The position numbers and the translations under genes are program-made. A DNA stretch of 64,000 nt from the NCBI RefSeq assembly GCF_000315625.1, contig NW_005434610.1, positions 354,081 to 418,080 on the forward strand. Direction: 5' to 3'. The notes under the pieces are model-generated. The model did no database searches, was not told where the DNA came from, and saw nothing but the letters and a program-made list of their open reading frames with translations. Positions 9,427 through 20,939 of the stretch are shown in pieces. The stretch is from Guillardia theta CCMP2712. Lineage: Eukaryota > Cryptophyceae > Pyrenomonadales > Geminigeraceae. Every line of letters starts with the position of its first letter. Positions within the stretch are counted from its first letter, which is position 1.

Positions 9427-12254
9427 ATGGCTACTCCCCTGGGTCGTCCTCCGTCCCGTGGCAAGGAGATGAGTTCCGCTCGGCCTCCGTCGCGCTCCAA
9501 CGATGCGTAAGCCGCGAATGCCAGCACAGCCTCCTGCGTGACTGCATCCTCTAGACCTACCCGTCCAACTTCCTCTCCAAGAGTTCTGTTGCAGCCTTTG
9601 AACCCGTACGTGAATCCTGACCCACTATGATCCTTCTTGACCTCGCACGCAGTCCGAGCTCGCAAGCCTTCGGTTCGAGCGGCCCAGAAGAGAAGGAGTA
9701 CTTGTCGATGCTGAAGCAGGAGATCCGAACTGCAGCAAAGAAGGTGGAGCATAGGAATCGCTGTCACCTTCACCACTAACGGCATGAGAAGGCGGCGGAG
9801 TATCAGAAGGCAGTGGAGACTGACAAGTTAATGAGCGACTCTTCGTTGCTGCTGCGGAGGCCATTGACGCCGGGAAGTTTGAACAGGTTTCTTGTGCTTC
9901 CATGATCCTCTCGTCCGCTGACACCGCACAGGCCGGGCTCTCCTGCAAACCTTCCCAGTTCCACGGTACGTCTACCATCACCTACTGCTGAAGATTACCT
10001 GTCATTGCTCTTTCCTCACACTCTCCCCCTTCAGCCCTCCTCTTGTCTGCGTAATTTTCTGATCTCCCTATCACTCTTCTTTTCACTCTCTGGCTTGATC
10101 TACTCCACCTTGTTTTTGCATGTTGGCGTTGACTTGGGTTGAGGCAGAATTTCGCCGATATTGAGATGACGATTGAGAGGACCATCAAAGGGAAGAATTT
10201 TGAGGTGAATCAAGACGATCTCCTTATCAATGTCTTCTTCACCATAGCCATCAACACCGTCTTTCTTGTCATCATTACATTCATCCTCATCACGAACAAC
10301 TTGTGACCTGCATGTCAGGCCTCCAAGACGGCGCTTCTAGAACTGCTCATGTCAGGTCAGCCCCAAAACTCCTGCACGCCAACGTCTGACTGGCTGGCCT
10401 TCTGCAGTCTTGGAAGAAGCTCAGCGGTTCACCCTCATGCTCACGGACAAGAGGGCTCCTGGCAGTCTGTCGACTCCTGCTCCTTCCTCTCACCCAGGGA
10501 GAATGGGAAGTCGTCTTCCTGGTGAGCTTGCTGGCTGCTCTGTCGTGCTCTGCATGGTGACTCCAAGTTGCAGTCTGTGAAGCGATGATGGAGAGGGCGC
10601 TGCAGCTTCACGGTGCCCTAAAGCCGCCCGACGCCGAGAGTGTCGGGATCGCGCAGAAGAGGGAGGAGAGGAAGGAAGGGGAGGAGAGGAAGGAAGAGAA
10701 GGGAGTCTCGGTGAACCATCTAGTTGCCCTTATTGAGCCCATTGGGAGCTTGTGGGAGAGGATCAACAGTAGGGAGATGTCGACAGAATTCTTGGAGCAA
10801 AAGAAATTCGCGATCCAACGGGCTGCACAGCAGCTCAAGGGAGGGATGCGGAGCTCGGAAGAAGCAGCGCTGCAGAAGGTTCTCGATAAGTTGCTTGCCT
10901 GCTGTAAGATGGGGGATGAAGGATCGAAGGATGTTCAGAAGCAGGAGGAGGAGGTCAAGAGGCTCAAGGGGGATCTAGAGAAGAGCTTGAGGGCGAGCGA
11001 AGAGCTGAAGAGCAAGTCGGAGAAGTCTATGGAGTCGCTGAGGAAGCAGCTGGAAGAGGAGGAGAGGAAGAGCGCGGACTTGAGAAAGAAGGTTGAAAGT
11101 CTCAGCTCAAGGAAGACGGAGGAAGTTGTACAACCTGCAACCACATCCTCCTCCTCCTCCTCCTCCTCCTCCTCCTCCTCAAATCGTCAGGCGTCGTTCG
11201 AGGCGGAGAATTCGGAGCTGAAGAAGGAGATCGAGGCTCTCAAGGGTCAGCTGTCGAAGGCTCAAGCCGAGAGCAGGAGGAAGGAAGCTGCAGCTGCTTC
11301 GTCGGGTGGAGGAGAGGCACAGAGCTTGCGGCAGGAGCTGTTAACCCTGAAAGGGGAGATGGGGATGGTTCGAACGCAGATGGAGAAGACACGGCAGGAG
11401 CAGGTCGCGTCGGATGTGAGGCTGCGAGCTGAGAGGGAGAAGGTAGACGATCTCAACAAGGTGAGGAAGAGGAGGAAGCGGGCTGGAGGTGGGAGGTCTT
11501 GAGAGGAGAATAAGGTTGTAGAAGAGGCCAGCAGGAAGCAGGAGGGAGGGGCAGGTATTGAGTCTTCTCCTGCTGCCAGGTGATCGAAGCCAAGGATGAG
11601 ACCATCGCTCGACTCCGCAGCGACCTGCGAGGAGTTCAGGGATCGAGCATCTCCCAGGCAACTCCCGCTCATCCCTGCTCCTCCCGTGTCATCTTCCTCG
11701 CCCCCACCCCCATCCCTGCTTCAACTTATTCCTTCACTGCTTCCTCGACTGTTGTCCACCACTCCCATCCCGAAATCCTCTACCTCCTTCCCTCCCTCCC
11801 TCCCTCCCTCCCTCCTCCTGTACTCATTCGTCATGCAGCCTGAGGCCGACACTTTTGAAGCTGTCTTAGCTGAAGAAATGCAACTTATGAGAGAATCCTT
11901 CGAACAGAAGATCTCCTCCCTCAAGGTTCCTCCTCCTCCCTCTCCCCTATCTCCCTCCCTCCCTCCCCCCGCTTTTCCCTTGCTTGCTTGCTTGCTTGGT
12001 TCCTCCATACATGTTTCTTCATCCTCCTTCCCTCTACTCCTCCCGCCGACGCTGGTGGAACAGGCACAGATGGAGCGGGAGAGCGTGGCATTTGCAAAGG
12101 AGAGGAAGGAGATGAAAGAGCACTTTGAGAAGGAGAACAAGAATCTGAGGAGGAGACTCGACGTCTTACAGGTCTTCCTCTCCCGCTGTCTTGTCTTGTT
12201 CTGACGAAGCAACAGATGCAAGCAAAGCCAGGGACCGACGACGTAGCGAGTTGA
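9427..12254 (+). CDS. coiled-coil protein, multi-exon
   Basis: ATG at 9427 opens an 80-nt exon (MATPLGRPPSRGKEMSSARP...) ending at a gtaag donor at 9507. It joins in frame at 9653 to a helical exon (EEKEYLSMLKQEIRTAAKK). Further short exons follow with introns of about 30-60 nt, for example KAAEYQKAVETDK, NFADIEMTIERTIKGKNFE and VLEEAQRFTLMLTDK. The main exon (about 10570-11460) is almost pure coiled coil, with heptads such as RASEELKSKSEKSMESLRKQ, broken by a poly-Ser run encoded by (TCC)n at 11150-11180. Late exons continue the coil, and the last small exon starts at 12216 and stops at 12254. The product is probably a structural or cytoskeletal coiled-coil protein. No specific family is recognised. 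The consistent phase across many introns makes the gene model credible. Confidence 0.7.
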
Positions 12255-12535
12255 TCGTCAATGACATGAACGTTTCTTTTCTCTCCTCTCTTAGCCAATC
12301 CCGTACCCTCCATGCCTCCTGCTCTTCCCTGGTTTAACCTGTGGCATCCCGCGAGCCAGGGACTTGGCCTTGGCCTTGGCGCCGACCTGGGATGCAATTC
12401 AGAACAACTTCCTGATTGTCTCCTTCTTCCTCCTCCCTCTTCCTTCCTCCTCCTCCCTCCTCCTCCCTCCTGCTTCTTCGCCACTCCTCCTGGCTTCAAG
12501 TTCTCTCGCTCTTCTTTCTCATGGCCAATTTTCTC

Positions 12536-14165
12536 TTATCCCAGCTCCTCCTCCTCCTTCTCTACCTCTGCAGTCTCGAAGGCCCCGGCAAGTTTTTTCG
12601 CCAGCTCTTTGGCTTCATTGCGTTGCACAATCCACGACACGACGTACATAGGGAGTCTGAGAAAAACAGGGGGGTAAGAGACGAAGAAGAGGAAGAGAAG
12701 GAGACAGTGGCAGACGATATGAAACGGTAAGCAGGTATGATGGAGCTGGAGCTGGAGCTGGAGCTGGAGCTGGAGCAGGAGCTGGAGCTGGAGCTGGAGC
12801 AGGTTACCTGTAGATTGGATCATTGGCATAGGCGCTCTTGAGATTCTCTCGCAGGAATTTCTCTCTCTCCTCAACCAGGTCCGCCTTGTCCTCGGGAATT
12901 CCATACGTCCCCGTCTCCTTCTCCACTGTCATCCCTTCCAGCCCTCCCATCCCCCCCACCTCCTCTACCTCGTCCTCCTCCAACGCCTCCATCTTGGCTC
13001 CTGTCGTTCTCATCTCAGAATGTGTCACCAAGCGAAGTGCTCTCCTCACCTGGAAGAGAATTCGCGCAGAAAGTTGCGATGTCGAGGAAGTGGTCCGGAA
13101 CACGAAGAGGAGACAAGTCCAGCACAACCTGAGCAGAATCAGAATTCATCTTGCATCCCTCTGCTCTCCTCTTCTCTGCTCTCCTGTCCTGTCCTGTCCT
13201 GTCCTGTCCTGTCCTTTCCTGTCTTCTCCTCTTCTCTCCTCCAGTCTCTGTCTCGACCTCTCACAATCAACCTCCCCCTCTCTCTGCTCCTCCTCTCCCT
13301 CTCCCCTCACCTCATCGTATCCAGTCTTGTCCTTGTACAGAGAGATAACTGGGATCGCCCTAGCGTCGCACCTGCCCAGAGTCACCCACTGACACCTTTG
13401 CCTCCTGCTCTGCTACCAGTTCCTGTACGTGTTGGCCAGCGGAGCTCCCCTCCTCTGCTTCCTCCACCCAGAACCAGCGACCTTGAACAACTTTCAACTC
13501 CACATGTCTCGACGTTCTCTTCTTCTCGTTCTCCCCGTCCTTCTCGAGCTCCCCCTTCCCTCGATCCTCTTCAATCGAACTCCTCTTCCTCCCTTCCACC
13601 CTCAGTGTTCATCTTTCTCCCTCCCGCCCTTATCCCATCACCTCGATGAAGCCCTTCCTCCGCGCCATGTCATACAGTATCCTTTCGTCCTGAGCACTGT
13701 CATACTCCCGCCTCCCCTTCCTCTCTCCGAACCTCATTGAGACGGTGGGGAACTCCCCGGGACCCAGTCGTCTTCTTCTTTGCAGGCTTCCCCCACGAGA
13801 TCCGATCGACGTCGTCGATGTCAGGGCGCCAGCAGTCCATCTCAGCCTGCCGCAGAGACCGTCTTACAGGGCACAACACCTGAGATCCTTCCCACAACCT
13901 TGAACTTCTCTTTCACGTCGCTGATGTCGAACTGGCTCGTCTCTACATGATCCTCGTCATCGCTCATCCTCAGCCATGTTGCGACGCGGAAGGTCCTCGA
14001 GCTCATGGGAATTGAGCGGGCGGTCCGAGGGACCAAGGAGCCCCTGAGTGCTGCAAGGCATGGAGGAGCGCAGGTAGACAGCCACGCGTCGCACAGTTTC
14101 ATTCCTGTGGCGATGAAGAGCATGGCGATCAGACTCCTTGCACTCGTTGCTGTCATGTGAGACAT
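12536..14165 (-). CDS. conserved protein with probable bipartite plastid presequence
   Basis: Minus strand. Exon 1 is 13899-14165 and opens with MTATSARSLIAMLFIATG (second ATG at 14156), a hydrophobic signal peptide, then a Ser/Thr/Arg/Pro-rich stretch low in acidic residues up to about residue 65. This is the signal-plus-transit arrangement of proteins imported into secondary plastids. A 52-nt intron (13847-13898) leads in frame to AEMDCWRPDIDDVDRISWGK, followed by exons reading DERILYDMARRKGFIE, AGSGWRKQRRGAPLANTYRN, CDARAIPVISLYKDKTGYDE and VVLDLSPLRVPDHFLDIATF. An acidic exon and a final exon (12536-12656) end the protein. The WRPDxDDVDRxSWGKPAKKK signature is shared, from memory, with plant and algal plastid proteins of unknown function. 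I cannot name the family with certainty. One intron carries (TCCTG)n. Confidence 0.7.
12738..12800 (+). repeat. (GGAGCT)n minisatellite in an intron
   Basis: Hexamer units ggagct/ggagca fill the intron between the last two exons of the minus-strand plastid-protein gene. Confidence 0.85.
13186..13220 (+). repeat. (TCCTG)n run in an intron
   Basis: Six to seven consecutive tcctg pentamers lie in an intron of the minus-strand plastid-protein gene. It is the same unit as the much larger array at 58322-58555. Confidence 0.9.
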
Positions 14166-14612
14166 CTCAGCTGCTTTTCATTGCCTGTCGTTTGCAATCG
14201 TGAGTCGATAGCATGTCAGCAAGCAAATCTGGCAGGGATCGCATTCACTCCTAGAGCTCTCATTCCTTCTTTCTTCGTTAAATACACACTGCCACGAGTC
14301 TCGTCTCCTCCCTCGCTCTTACTTCTCCCTCCTCCCCTCCCCCCTCCTCGCTCCCTCCCCCTCCCCTCCCTCATTGCGCGAACTCCCTTATATCATATAT
14401 TGGCGCTTTGGATAGTTCTCGAGGGTGGGGTACTTTACAGTGAGAAGACAGGGTGGTCATTGCCGTCGGGTTTGAGTAACAAGATTTTGAGGACTGAGGG
14501 CAGAATGGAGGGAAGGAGGGGGGCGGGGAGGGAGGGGGCGGACGAGTAGCAGGAGGAGGAGGAGCAGGAGGAGCAGGGGCGGTAGGAGGAGCAGGAAGAG
14601 GAGCAGGAGGAT
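14166..14612. other. divergent intergenic region
   Basis: Lies between the minus-strand plastid-protein start and the plus-strand U-box gene. It contains pyrimidine-rich runs, a ggggtactttacag fragment of the dispersed repeat near 14430, and purine-rich (GGA)n sequence just before 14600. No gene is visible. It may hold two promoters, but no element is recognisable. Confidence 0.5.
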
Positions 14613-17120
14613 ATGCCCTTAGACTTGCTCGCAGGAGAGCAAGGGAGGATGCACTGGAGCAGCTACCTTGTCATGGCTTACCTTCTGGTCGGCCAGCGCG
14701 CCTTCCTTTCCGTCTTCAGCGAGGACACCCAGCGGCCAGCAGCAAGACAAGGTGATCTTGGAGTGTTCAGAATCCTCGCGCAAGAGCAGGGGATTCTCAA
14801 GATGCAGGTGCTGTGTGCGCACGGGAACTAGCAGGGTTTGTTGAAGAGCTTGTCCTTCAGGCCGACGTGACTTCGCTCGTTCCTGGGGCTCTGGTGCTGT
14901 ACCGAACGAACCAGTCGGAGAATGGGCTGAAGTTGGCCATGGTGTCTTGTTCCTCAAGAAATTGCGCAAAGTCACTCACTCCTGACGCAGGTGATGCGCA
15001 TCATCGACCTGGAGAGAGATTTGCACAACCAAAGTGAAGGTTCGAGGAGGAGGAGGAGGAGGAGGAGCAGGAGGAGGAGCAGGAGGAGCAGGAGGAGGAG
15101 GGTTCTGCTGATGTTGTACACCGGCAGGGATATCCGTTCACTCCATGGAGAAGAGCGACGTAAACTATTCTGATTGGCTGCGAGCGAGTTGCCTCTGAGG
15201 GGTCTTGGCAGGTCCACTCCAATCGGTATGGAGCCCTCCTGCGACGCTACACCGACGAGTGCAACTGCGCACAGAACTATCCGAACCTGCCGCGAGACTT
15301 CGTGAAGCCTCTTGCTGAGATTCACGGGGTCTTGTACTTCAAGCTGCCTTGGCTGGGACTCCCTATCCTCCTCCTCCATCGCCTCAAAGTTTTCTTCGCT
15401 GGAGCCGGCATCGCCGGCGGAATCATGACGCAAGTGTTCAGCGCGATCAACGGGCGCCATGTCACCCTCTACGATCTTGACATCGAGACTCGGGGGACGT
15501 CCAAGAGGTCGACCTTCATCTTCTTCGTCATCCTGCTGTGTACCGTGGTAAGCCCTACAATCTCCCTCCTTGTTCTCGCTGGTCCCTGCTGCCGGTTGCT
15601 CAAGTTCTCCTTGCTCAACAACTCTGGCAGATCGCATACTTCGTGTATCATGCCACGGTCATGTGGATTGGGGTGACTGCCACGACGGTTCTGGGAGTGT
15701 TCTTCTTCCTCTATGCTGGGTAACGAGAGACGAAGGGAGGGAAGGGAGAACTGACGACTTCCTCTTGCAGTCTACATGACGTCACGCTCGACTCCATCGC
15801 GTCCATCCGCGAGGCTGTCGAGGACTCGATCTCGTACATAAGTAGGAGAGACAAAAGTCGGACCTTGACCTGGTCGCAGAGCGAGTGTGGGAGGACCGGC
15901 ATACTACGGATGGCCAGTCCCCGGTGAGTGCTGATGAGTCAAGGGATCGCTGTTTCACCCTTAGCTAGGCCATATCGACCGGTTCTACAACGACGACATC
16001 TCGTTCGTGCATGCGCAGGTTGGACTGGAAGGAGGGGAGGGGGAGGGGAAGGAGGGAGAGTGACACTCGGAGCAGGGAGAGGGTTTGAACCCCTTGCAAC
16101 TGCTACGAGGACGAGTCTTCCGCTACTTTGCAAGTGAGTAGACAAGGAGGGGAGGAGGAGAAAGACGAGGAGGTGTGGTGGAGAACGAGGAGGAAGATGA
16201 GGAGGGAAGGATTAGCTCTCTGATGGCACGTGCAGGGATTGCTGGGTGTTGCCATACCTCGAGCTGGATCTCATCGCAGAACATCGGGGTCATGCGCTTT
16301 CCGCACCCTGACGCGAAGAGGATGTGAGCTCCCCCTTGCTCGCCTCCGCCTCTCCTGAACCGCCGACAGCAAGTTGGATGAGGAACAGCGGGGGCTGCTA
16401 TCAGCTTGCAGCAGGTCGATCGGGGTTGACGAAGAGACCCTCGGGGAAATTTTCAGGTAGAGAACAAGGCGACGCCCGACGAGTCTGTGCCGTGCTTGTT
16501 CGTTGACTTGTGTCCAGGTGTAAGTTGACCGGTGTGATCATGAAGGATCCGGTGGTTGCTGCAGACGGCTTCAGCTACGAGAGGTTTCAACTCTACCCTC
16601 CTCCTCCGGTTCCCCTTGACCCAGCGGCAGGGAGCCAGTGCAAACTTTCTTGCAGCGCTACTCCTTCTCTCCCGTCTCCAATGACTCGCTGGGCTTCCGT
16701 CACGTAGTCAACAACAACCAACTTCGCACTATCCTGGAGCATGTGACTGCCCGAGCCCGAGCCTCCTGGTCTCCTGAACCAGCCGCAGGTGCATGCCAAC
16801 GGCAGTCTGGACGCGAACTTCGTTGAGGATGAGCTCAAGTGTCCGATCACCATGAGCCGCATGAGAGACGCAGTGGTCACCTGTGACGGTCACAGCTACG
16901 AGAGAAGTGCTATCCTCCGATGGTTGAGGAGGTTACAACCACCAGTGCTGTTCTCCTTCACCTCCTCCATGTGACCTCTGCACTCCTCAGGCATGCTACT
17001 TCTCCCAAGTCCAACCTCCTCTTGACCAACAAGGCAGTGCCATTCCTACCCTCGGCACTGTCAGGCTGACTGGGATGTTTCCAGGCTCTCATCACCAACC
17101 GCAACATCTCGTTACTAGGG
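14613..17120 (+). CDS. membrane protein with two U-box domains
   Basis: Start at ATG 14613 (alternative 14649) with a short hydrophobic stretch. An exon at about 15210-15548 encodes the conserved-looking NRYGALLRRYTDECNCAQNY, a hydrophobic stretch (LPWLGLPILLLHRLKVFF) and a membrane helix (FIFFVILLCTV). The exon at 15632-15719 adds another (VLGVFFFLYAG). After several short exons comes KLDEEQRGLLSACSRSIGVD, then a first U-box start at about 16519 (CKLTGVIMKDPVVAADGFSY). A second begins near 16840 (LKCPITMSRMRDAVVTCDGH), continuing SYERSAILRWL and ending TSPKSNLLLTNK near 17030. U-boxes are RING-like E2-binding folds without zinc, so a ubiquitin ligase role at a membrane is likely. The join between membrane and U-box parts is inferred from continuous exon phase. 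The exact 3' end is uncertain. Confidence 0.65.
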
Positions 17121-17398
17121 GTAAGGTATCACAGATTCTTTTTATCCTCACTTGTTCATTCAAGAACTCTCTACCTGGCGGAGTGTGCGAAGAAGATCGG
17201 CCGTGTAGCCCTGAGTGCCCGGCGACATAACCTTGTAATTTATCACTTCATTCTCTTGTCTTTTTGTTTTTCACGATTATGTAAATGTCTCTGTTTAGCA
17301 TGTTTGTCCTTTCAGTGAGCAACGCACACAGTTGAATACTTCATCACTTCACGTTTCGCAATGCCCCGCATCTTGCCTTTCATCCTGGCGGTTAACCT

Positions 17399-18588
17399 TT
17401 ATCTCTGCCTCTCAAGGCGTTGACCTTTCTCCTTCTTTTCAACGTCATACTGTCAACCATAGCAGCGTCAAATGTGTGCTGTGGATGGCCGTTTAGTAGC
17501 AATGATCTTGTTACTTTCTACCAGCACCTTGTCTCGTCGTCAGTTGACAGCCACCAGACACAAGGAAAGATTCATATCACTTACTTCGAATTCCTTGCCG
17601 TTTGGTAACCCCACTGAAACCCATCTCTTCCCTTCATCTGGCCGTTTCTTTTTCACGTTTCCGCTATCCTCCTGCTGTTGTTTTCGTCTTTCTGCCATGT
17701 AGAAGAACTTCCCTTGCCTTGTTTGCTGTCACCGAGCAGCAACAAGAACAGTTCCGACCACACCTGTCGTCGCGCTTCAGCCGGAAGGAGGGCTGAGGCA
17801 TCCTAAACACGAGGTCGAAGAGGTTGACCTTCCTCATACCGTACGTCTGAGAGCAGCAGAGATTACATCCCATGGGCAGATGCTCGCCTCCTACCACCTT
17901 AAGTGATTGCTCTGAAGTCTCTAAGTTCGCAGTCTTGGCTCGGATGAGCTGATGGATTTTGTTTTCTCGCTGTTCGTGAGAGTCAGAGGAGCGAACGACA
18001 GCGAGCACATGGACCTTGAGAGTTTCTCGGAGCTGTTCGGTTCTCATGTTGTTGGTGTATTCATCTCTCTTCGGGAAGTCACCGGAGAGGAACCCTTGCT
18101 TGGGTGCGCCGGACGGGCGTTTGTCACCACTCTTGAAGATATCCTTATACTTGATTCCCTCGTTGTATGGATCTTTTCCCTTCATGTCATCGTTCTGGAC
18201 AATGCGTTGACTTCAGCATCGCTGGTCCATACAACTCGCTCATCACGCTCATACCGATGTCAGGAAGGGAGAAAGCTTGAAAGTCCCTGGTGCACATACT
18301 CTTGTCCTCTCATCCGATCTGTCCAAACATTTCACTAGAATCACAGCAGCAAGTTTAGCATACTTGAAGTATCCTGCCCCGAACGCCTTCCCCTTGTATC
18401 TTCCATCCATGATTCGCTTGTCATTGAAAGGCTAACAAACACTCAGTCAGCTGTTCGCTCAGTCACTTGATCGTTAAAATCAGCTTCACCTCTCCTATGC
18501 ACAGAGGAGGAGGGACAGTGAAGGTTCCTGTCAACTTCTTTGTCCCTGGATTCTCCTCGGGATATTCGATCTTCTTGCCTGCCGGCAT
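17399..18588 (-). CDS. conserved multi-exon protein, possibly axonemal
   Basis: Minus strand from ATG 18588 (MPAGKKIEYPEENPGTKKL) to a stop at 17399. In-frame joins give FNDKRIMDGRYKGKAFGAGY, DPYNEGIKYKDIFKSGDKR, GFLSGDFPKRDEYTNNMRTE, LIRAKTANLETSEQSLK, TYGMRKVNLFDLVF, and a Lys/Gln-rich helical end (FFYMAERRKQQQED ... YDVEKKEKGQRLERQR). Introns are 50-70 nt with good consensus, for example gtaagtgat near 17558. The soluble, basic, Gly/Lys/Pro-rich character with short repeated-like motifs resembles small cilia- and flagella-associated proteins. That is an impression, not an assignment. One junction (about 18220-18350) is unresolved. Confidence 0.6.
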
Positions 18589-19323
18589 CTTGCAAGTCCA
18601 GGAACGAGGGCAGCAAGTTCACACTGAGGTTGCTGGATCCCTGACCTGCTCTCCACTAGTAAGAATCAACATTGCAGATCGACTTCAGCGAGTCTGAGAT
18701 GCGAAAGAAACTCTGCGGTTTCAACCTGATCATTTCACTTCTTACACGTCATAATCCCCCCCCGTCCTTCTCCTCCTCCTCTGTACTTCTTTCTCCTCCA
18801 CTTTGCGAAGCCATGCTCAAAGTCGGTTGTTCAAACCCCTCATCCCCTTCAGAAACTGCCCTCCCTAACCCCTCTTTATCCCCATACTACAGGCCTTTTG
18901 TATGGGGTGGGTACTACCGAGTTTTTGGTCCTAGCAACGCCTTGCATTTGAACCCCGGCGGCCCTACCACCCCACCCCTATCTGAACCTAGTAGTACAGG
19001 ACACTTACAGGTGGGGGTCCTGATACTACTGGCAAATCACTGTGGTACTGATTGAAGTAGAGCTAAATAGTTCAGTAGAAACATTTGTACCAGTCCTGTC
19101 GGTAGAAGGGACTACTGTTTAAGTAGGTAGTCTCAGATCTCTGTCCTTACAATTTTCATATAAGATCAATGAGGCGGGTTGTGTTTTTGATGCACCAATG
19201 GGCGCATCGAAACGAAGGCGAGTGGAGAGGAATGGAGGGGCAGGAGGTGAGGTAAGATGGCGAGGAGAAGAGCAAGATGGTGAAGATATGAAGGAGAGAT
19301 GAGGAACAGCGATCGGGCGAAGA
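18589..19323. repeat. divergent intergenic region with dispersed GGGGTGGGTAC repeat
   Basis: Contains pyrimidine-rich sequence at 18760-18800 and, at about 18880-19050, a block with gtatggggtgggtactacc and taccaccccaccccta units like those at 4000 and 31200. Short frames here are repeat-derived. It separates the minus-strand gene ending its 5' side at 18588 from the fucosyltransferase. Confidence 0.55.
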
Positions 19324-20937
19324 ATGCGACCATCAACTTGTTGCTCTGTCGCGTGCTTCCTGGTGATCATGCTTGCTCGGGGGGAGATGGTCAAAGTTTT
19401 CGTTGGGCTAGACGAGGATGCGAAGAGGAATTTAGCGAGGGATGCTGAGGACACGAACCAGCACAGTCTTCGAGCCCTGTGGGAGGAGGACGGGGACTTC
19501 TGGGACATTCAGATGGAACACCGATGTTCTGTGAGCTGCTCATTTTCTGTGGAAGAGGAAGATCTCAACGACGCGTCCGCTATCCTCATCAGCACCCAGC
19601 TGTTCCCTGGCATGGGGACGTTTGATCGGCTGATGCGGATCAGGAAGCCATCGCAGACTACCATCTTGTGGTCGACTGAAGCGCACGATACTTACCGCCT
19701 TGGCCCGCAGCTTCCTGTCCTCGGGGCCATGGTGGACTTGCGGGCTACGTACGAGATGACGTCAGACGTACCTCTAGTGCAAGGTTTCCCCTCATGGATC
19801 TCTCCTTCTGACTTTTGCAACAAGTTCTCAAGGCAGAGGAAGACGGAGAACGCAATCTTCGTCGCTTCAAACTGCAAGACCACCTCCAACTGCAGGTCGG
19901 AGTACGCACGAGAGCTCATGGAGCATGTCGAGGTCCACAGCTACGGGAGGTGCCTCAACAATCGCCCCTTCCCTCCAGCCTTCTCCACTGCAAGGAAGGG
20001 AAAGAAGTTCTGGTTGGACAAGGTTCGGATCATGCAGAACTACACGTTTGCTCTTGTGTTTGAAAACTCCAACATGCACGACTATGTCACCGAGAAGCTG
20101 TTCCAGGCGCTGCTTGCTGGCTGCATCCCGATCTACATGGGGGCTCCCAACGTGAGGGACTTCTTGCCGGCAAACAACGCTGCCATTCTGGTGTCGGAGT
20201 TTCAGTCAGCCGAGGAGCTTGCAGTGTACATCAAGAGGGTGAAGGAGAACGTGACGATGAGGGAGGAGCTGCTGTCCTGGAGGGACAGGCCCCTTCCTGC
20301 CTCCTTCCTCCGCCTGTGGAACTTGTCATGGGACACAGCAAAGTGCAGGATCTGCCAAGTACTCGCGGGTAGGATGAGAAATGAGCCGGAGGGGAGGCGA
20401 CGGGCTGATGCTGCCGCCATTGGCGATGCAAGCTTCTGGCGGGAGCGAGGATGCGCGGCGGAGGATGCAGCGAGGTTTGAGCTTGCGAGGAGACTCTACA
20501 GTCTGTGCAGACGAATCGAGCCGAGGGACGAGAAGTGTGGGAGAGGGATGAGAAGAGCTGCAAGGAAAGGTCGCGGGCAGAAGGTGATTGCTCGGACCGA
20601 GACGGGAAGAAAGGTTGTCGTCGTCCCAACTCATCAGAGCTCTTCAGCCTTGCAGAGGTCAAACTTGACCTGCGCTGTTGCAGTAGATCCCATCTTTGCG
20701 AACGACCTGGACATCGACGTGTCGAGCGTGATGTACGTCGTAGATGAATTCTGCATCTTGAATCAGATCGAGTTCGGGCCGAGGTGTCAGGAGGTTTTCA
20801 CGCAGGTTGGCAATCAGCTTGTGCGAAATGGAGTGAAGGTAGAGAAGATTGCGATGTGGGAGGCGTCCAAGAATCGCAGGGCTGACGAGAGTCTGTGCGA
20901 TTCCATCGACCGAACTTTTGCACATGAATATTCGTGA
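19324..20937 (+). CDS. glycosyltransferase family 10 (alpha-1,3-fucosyltransferase-like)
   Basis: Single exon of 537 codons from ATG 19324. The first about 20 residues (CSVACFLVIMLARG) form a signal anchor for the secretory pathway. The catalytic half holds the family-10 signature at about residues 239-280: NYTFALVFENS, then DYVTEKLFQALLAGCIPIYM and GAPNVRDFLP. Upstream are ILWSTEAHDTYRLGP and a Cys-paired region (ASNCKTTSNCRSEYARELM). These enzymes move fucose from GDP-fucose to N-glycan or oligosaccharide acceptors in the Golgi. Residues about 340-537 form an extension beyond the usual domain, with Cys-containing helical and basic stretches I cannot assign. Lack of introns sets the gene apart from its neighbours and could reflect retrocopying or simply chance. 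The enzyme class is firm. The acceptor is unknown. Confidence 0.9.
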   Translation: MRPSTCCSVACFLVIMLARGEMVKVFVGLDEDAKRNLARDAEDTNQHSLRALWEEDGDFWDIQMEHRCSVSCSFSVEEEDLNDASAILISTQLFPGMGTFDRLMRIRKPSQTTILWSTEAHDTYRLGPQLPVLGAMVDLRATYEMTSDVPLVQGFPSWISPSDFCNKFSRQRKTENAIFVASNCKTTSNCRSEYARELMEHVEVHSYGRCLNNRPFPPAFSTARKGKKFWLDKVRIMQNYTFALVFENSNMHDYVTEKLFQALLAGCIPIYMGAPNVRDFLPANNAAILVSEFQSAEELAVYIKRVKENVTMREELLSWRDRPLPASFLRLWNLSWDTAKCRICQVLAGRMRNEPEGRRRADAAAIGDASFWRERGCAAEDAARFELARRLYSLCRRIEPRDEKCGRGMRRAARKGRGQKVIARTETGRKVVVVPTHQSSSALQRSNLTCAVAVDPIFANDLDIDVSSVMYVVDEFCILNQIEFGPRCQEVFTQVGNQLVRNGVKVEKIAMWEASKNRRADESLCDSIDRTFAHEYS

Positions 20938-20939
20938 CC

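Noticed and set aside
9031-9554. Plus-strand frames rich in Glu/Arg/Gly before the coiled-coil gene
   Set aside because: Purine-rich spacer. The coiled-coil gene start at 9427 with its donor at 9507 explains the only coding signal.
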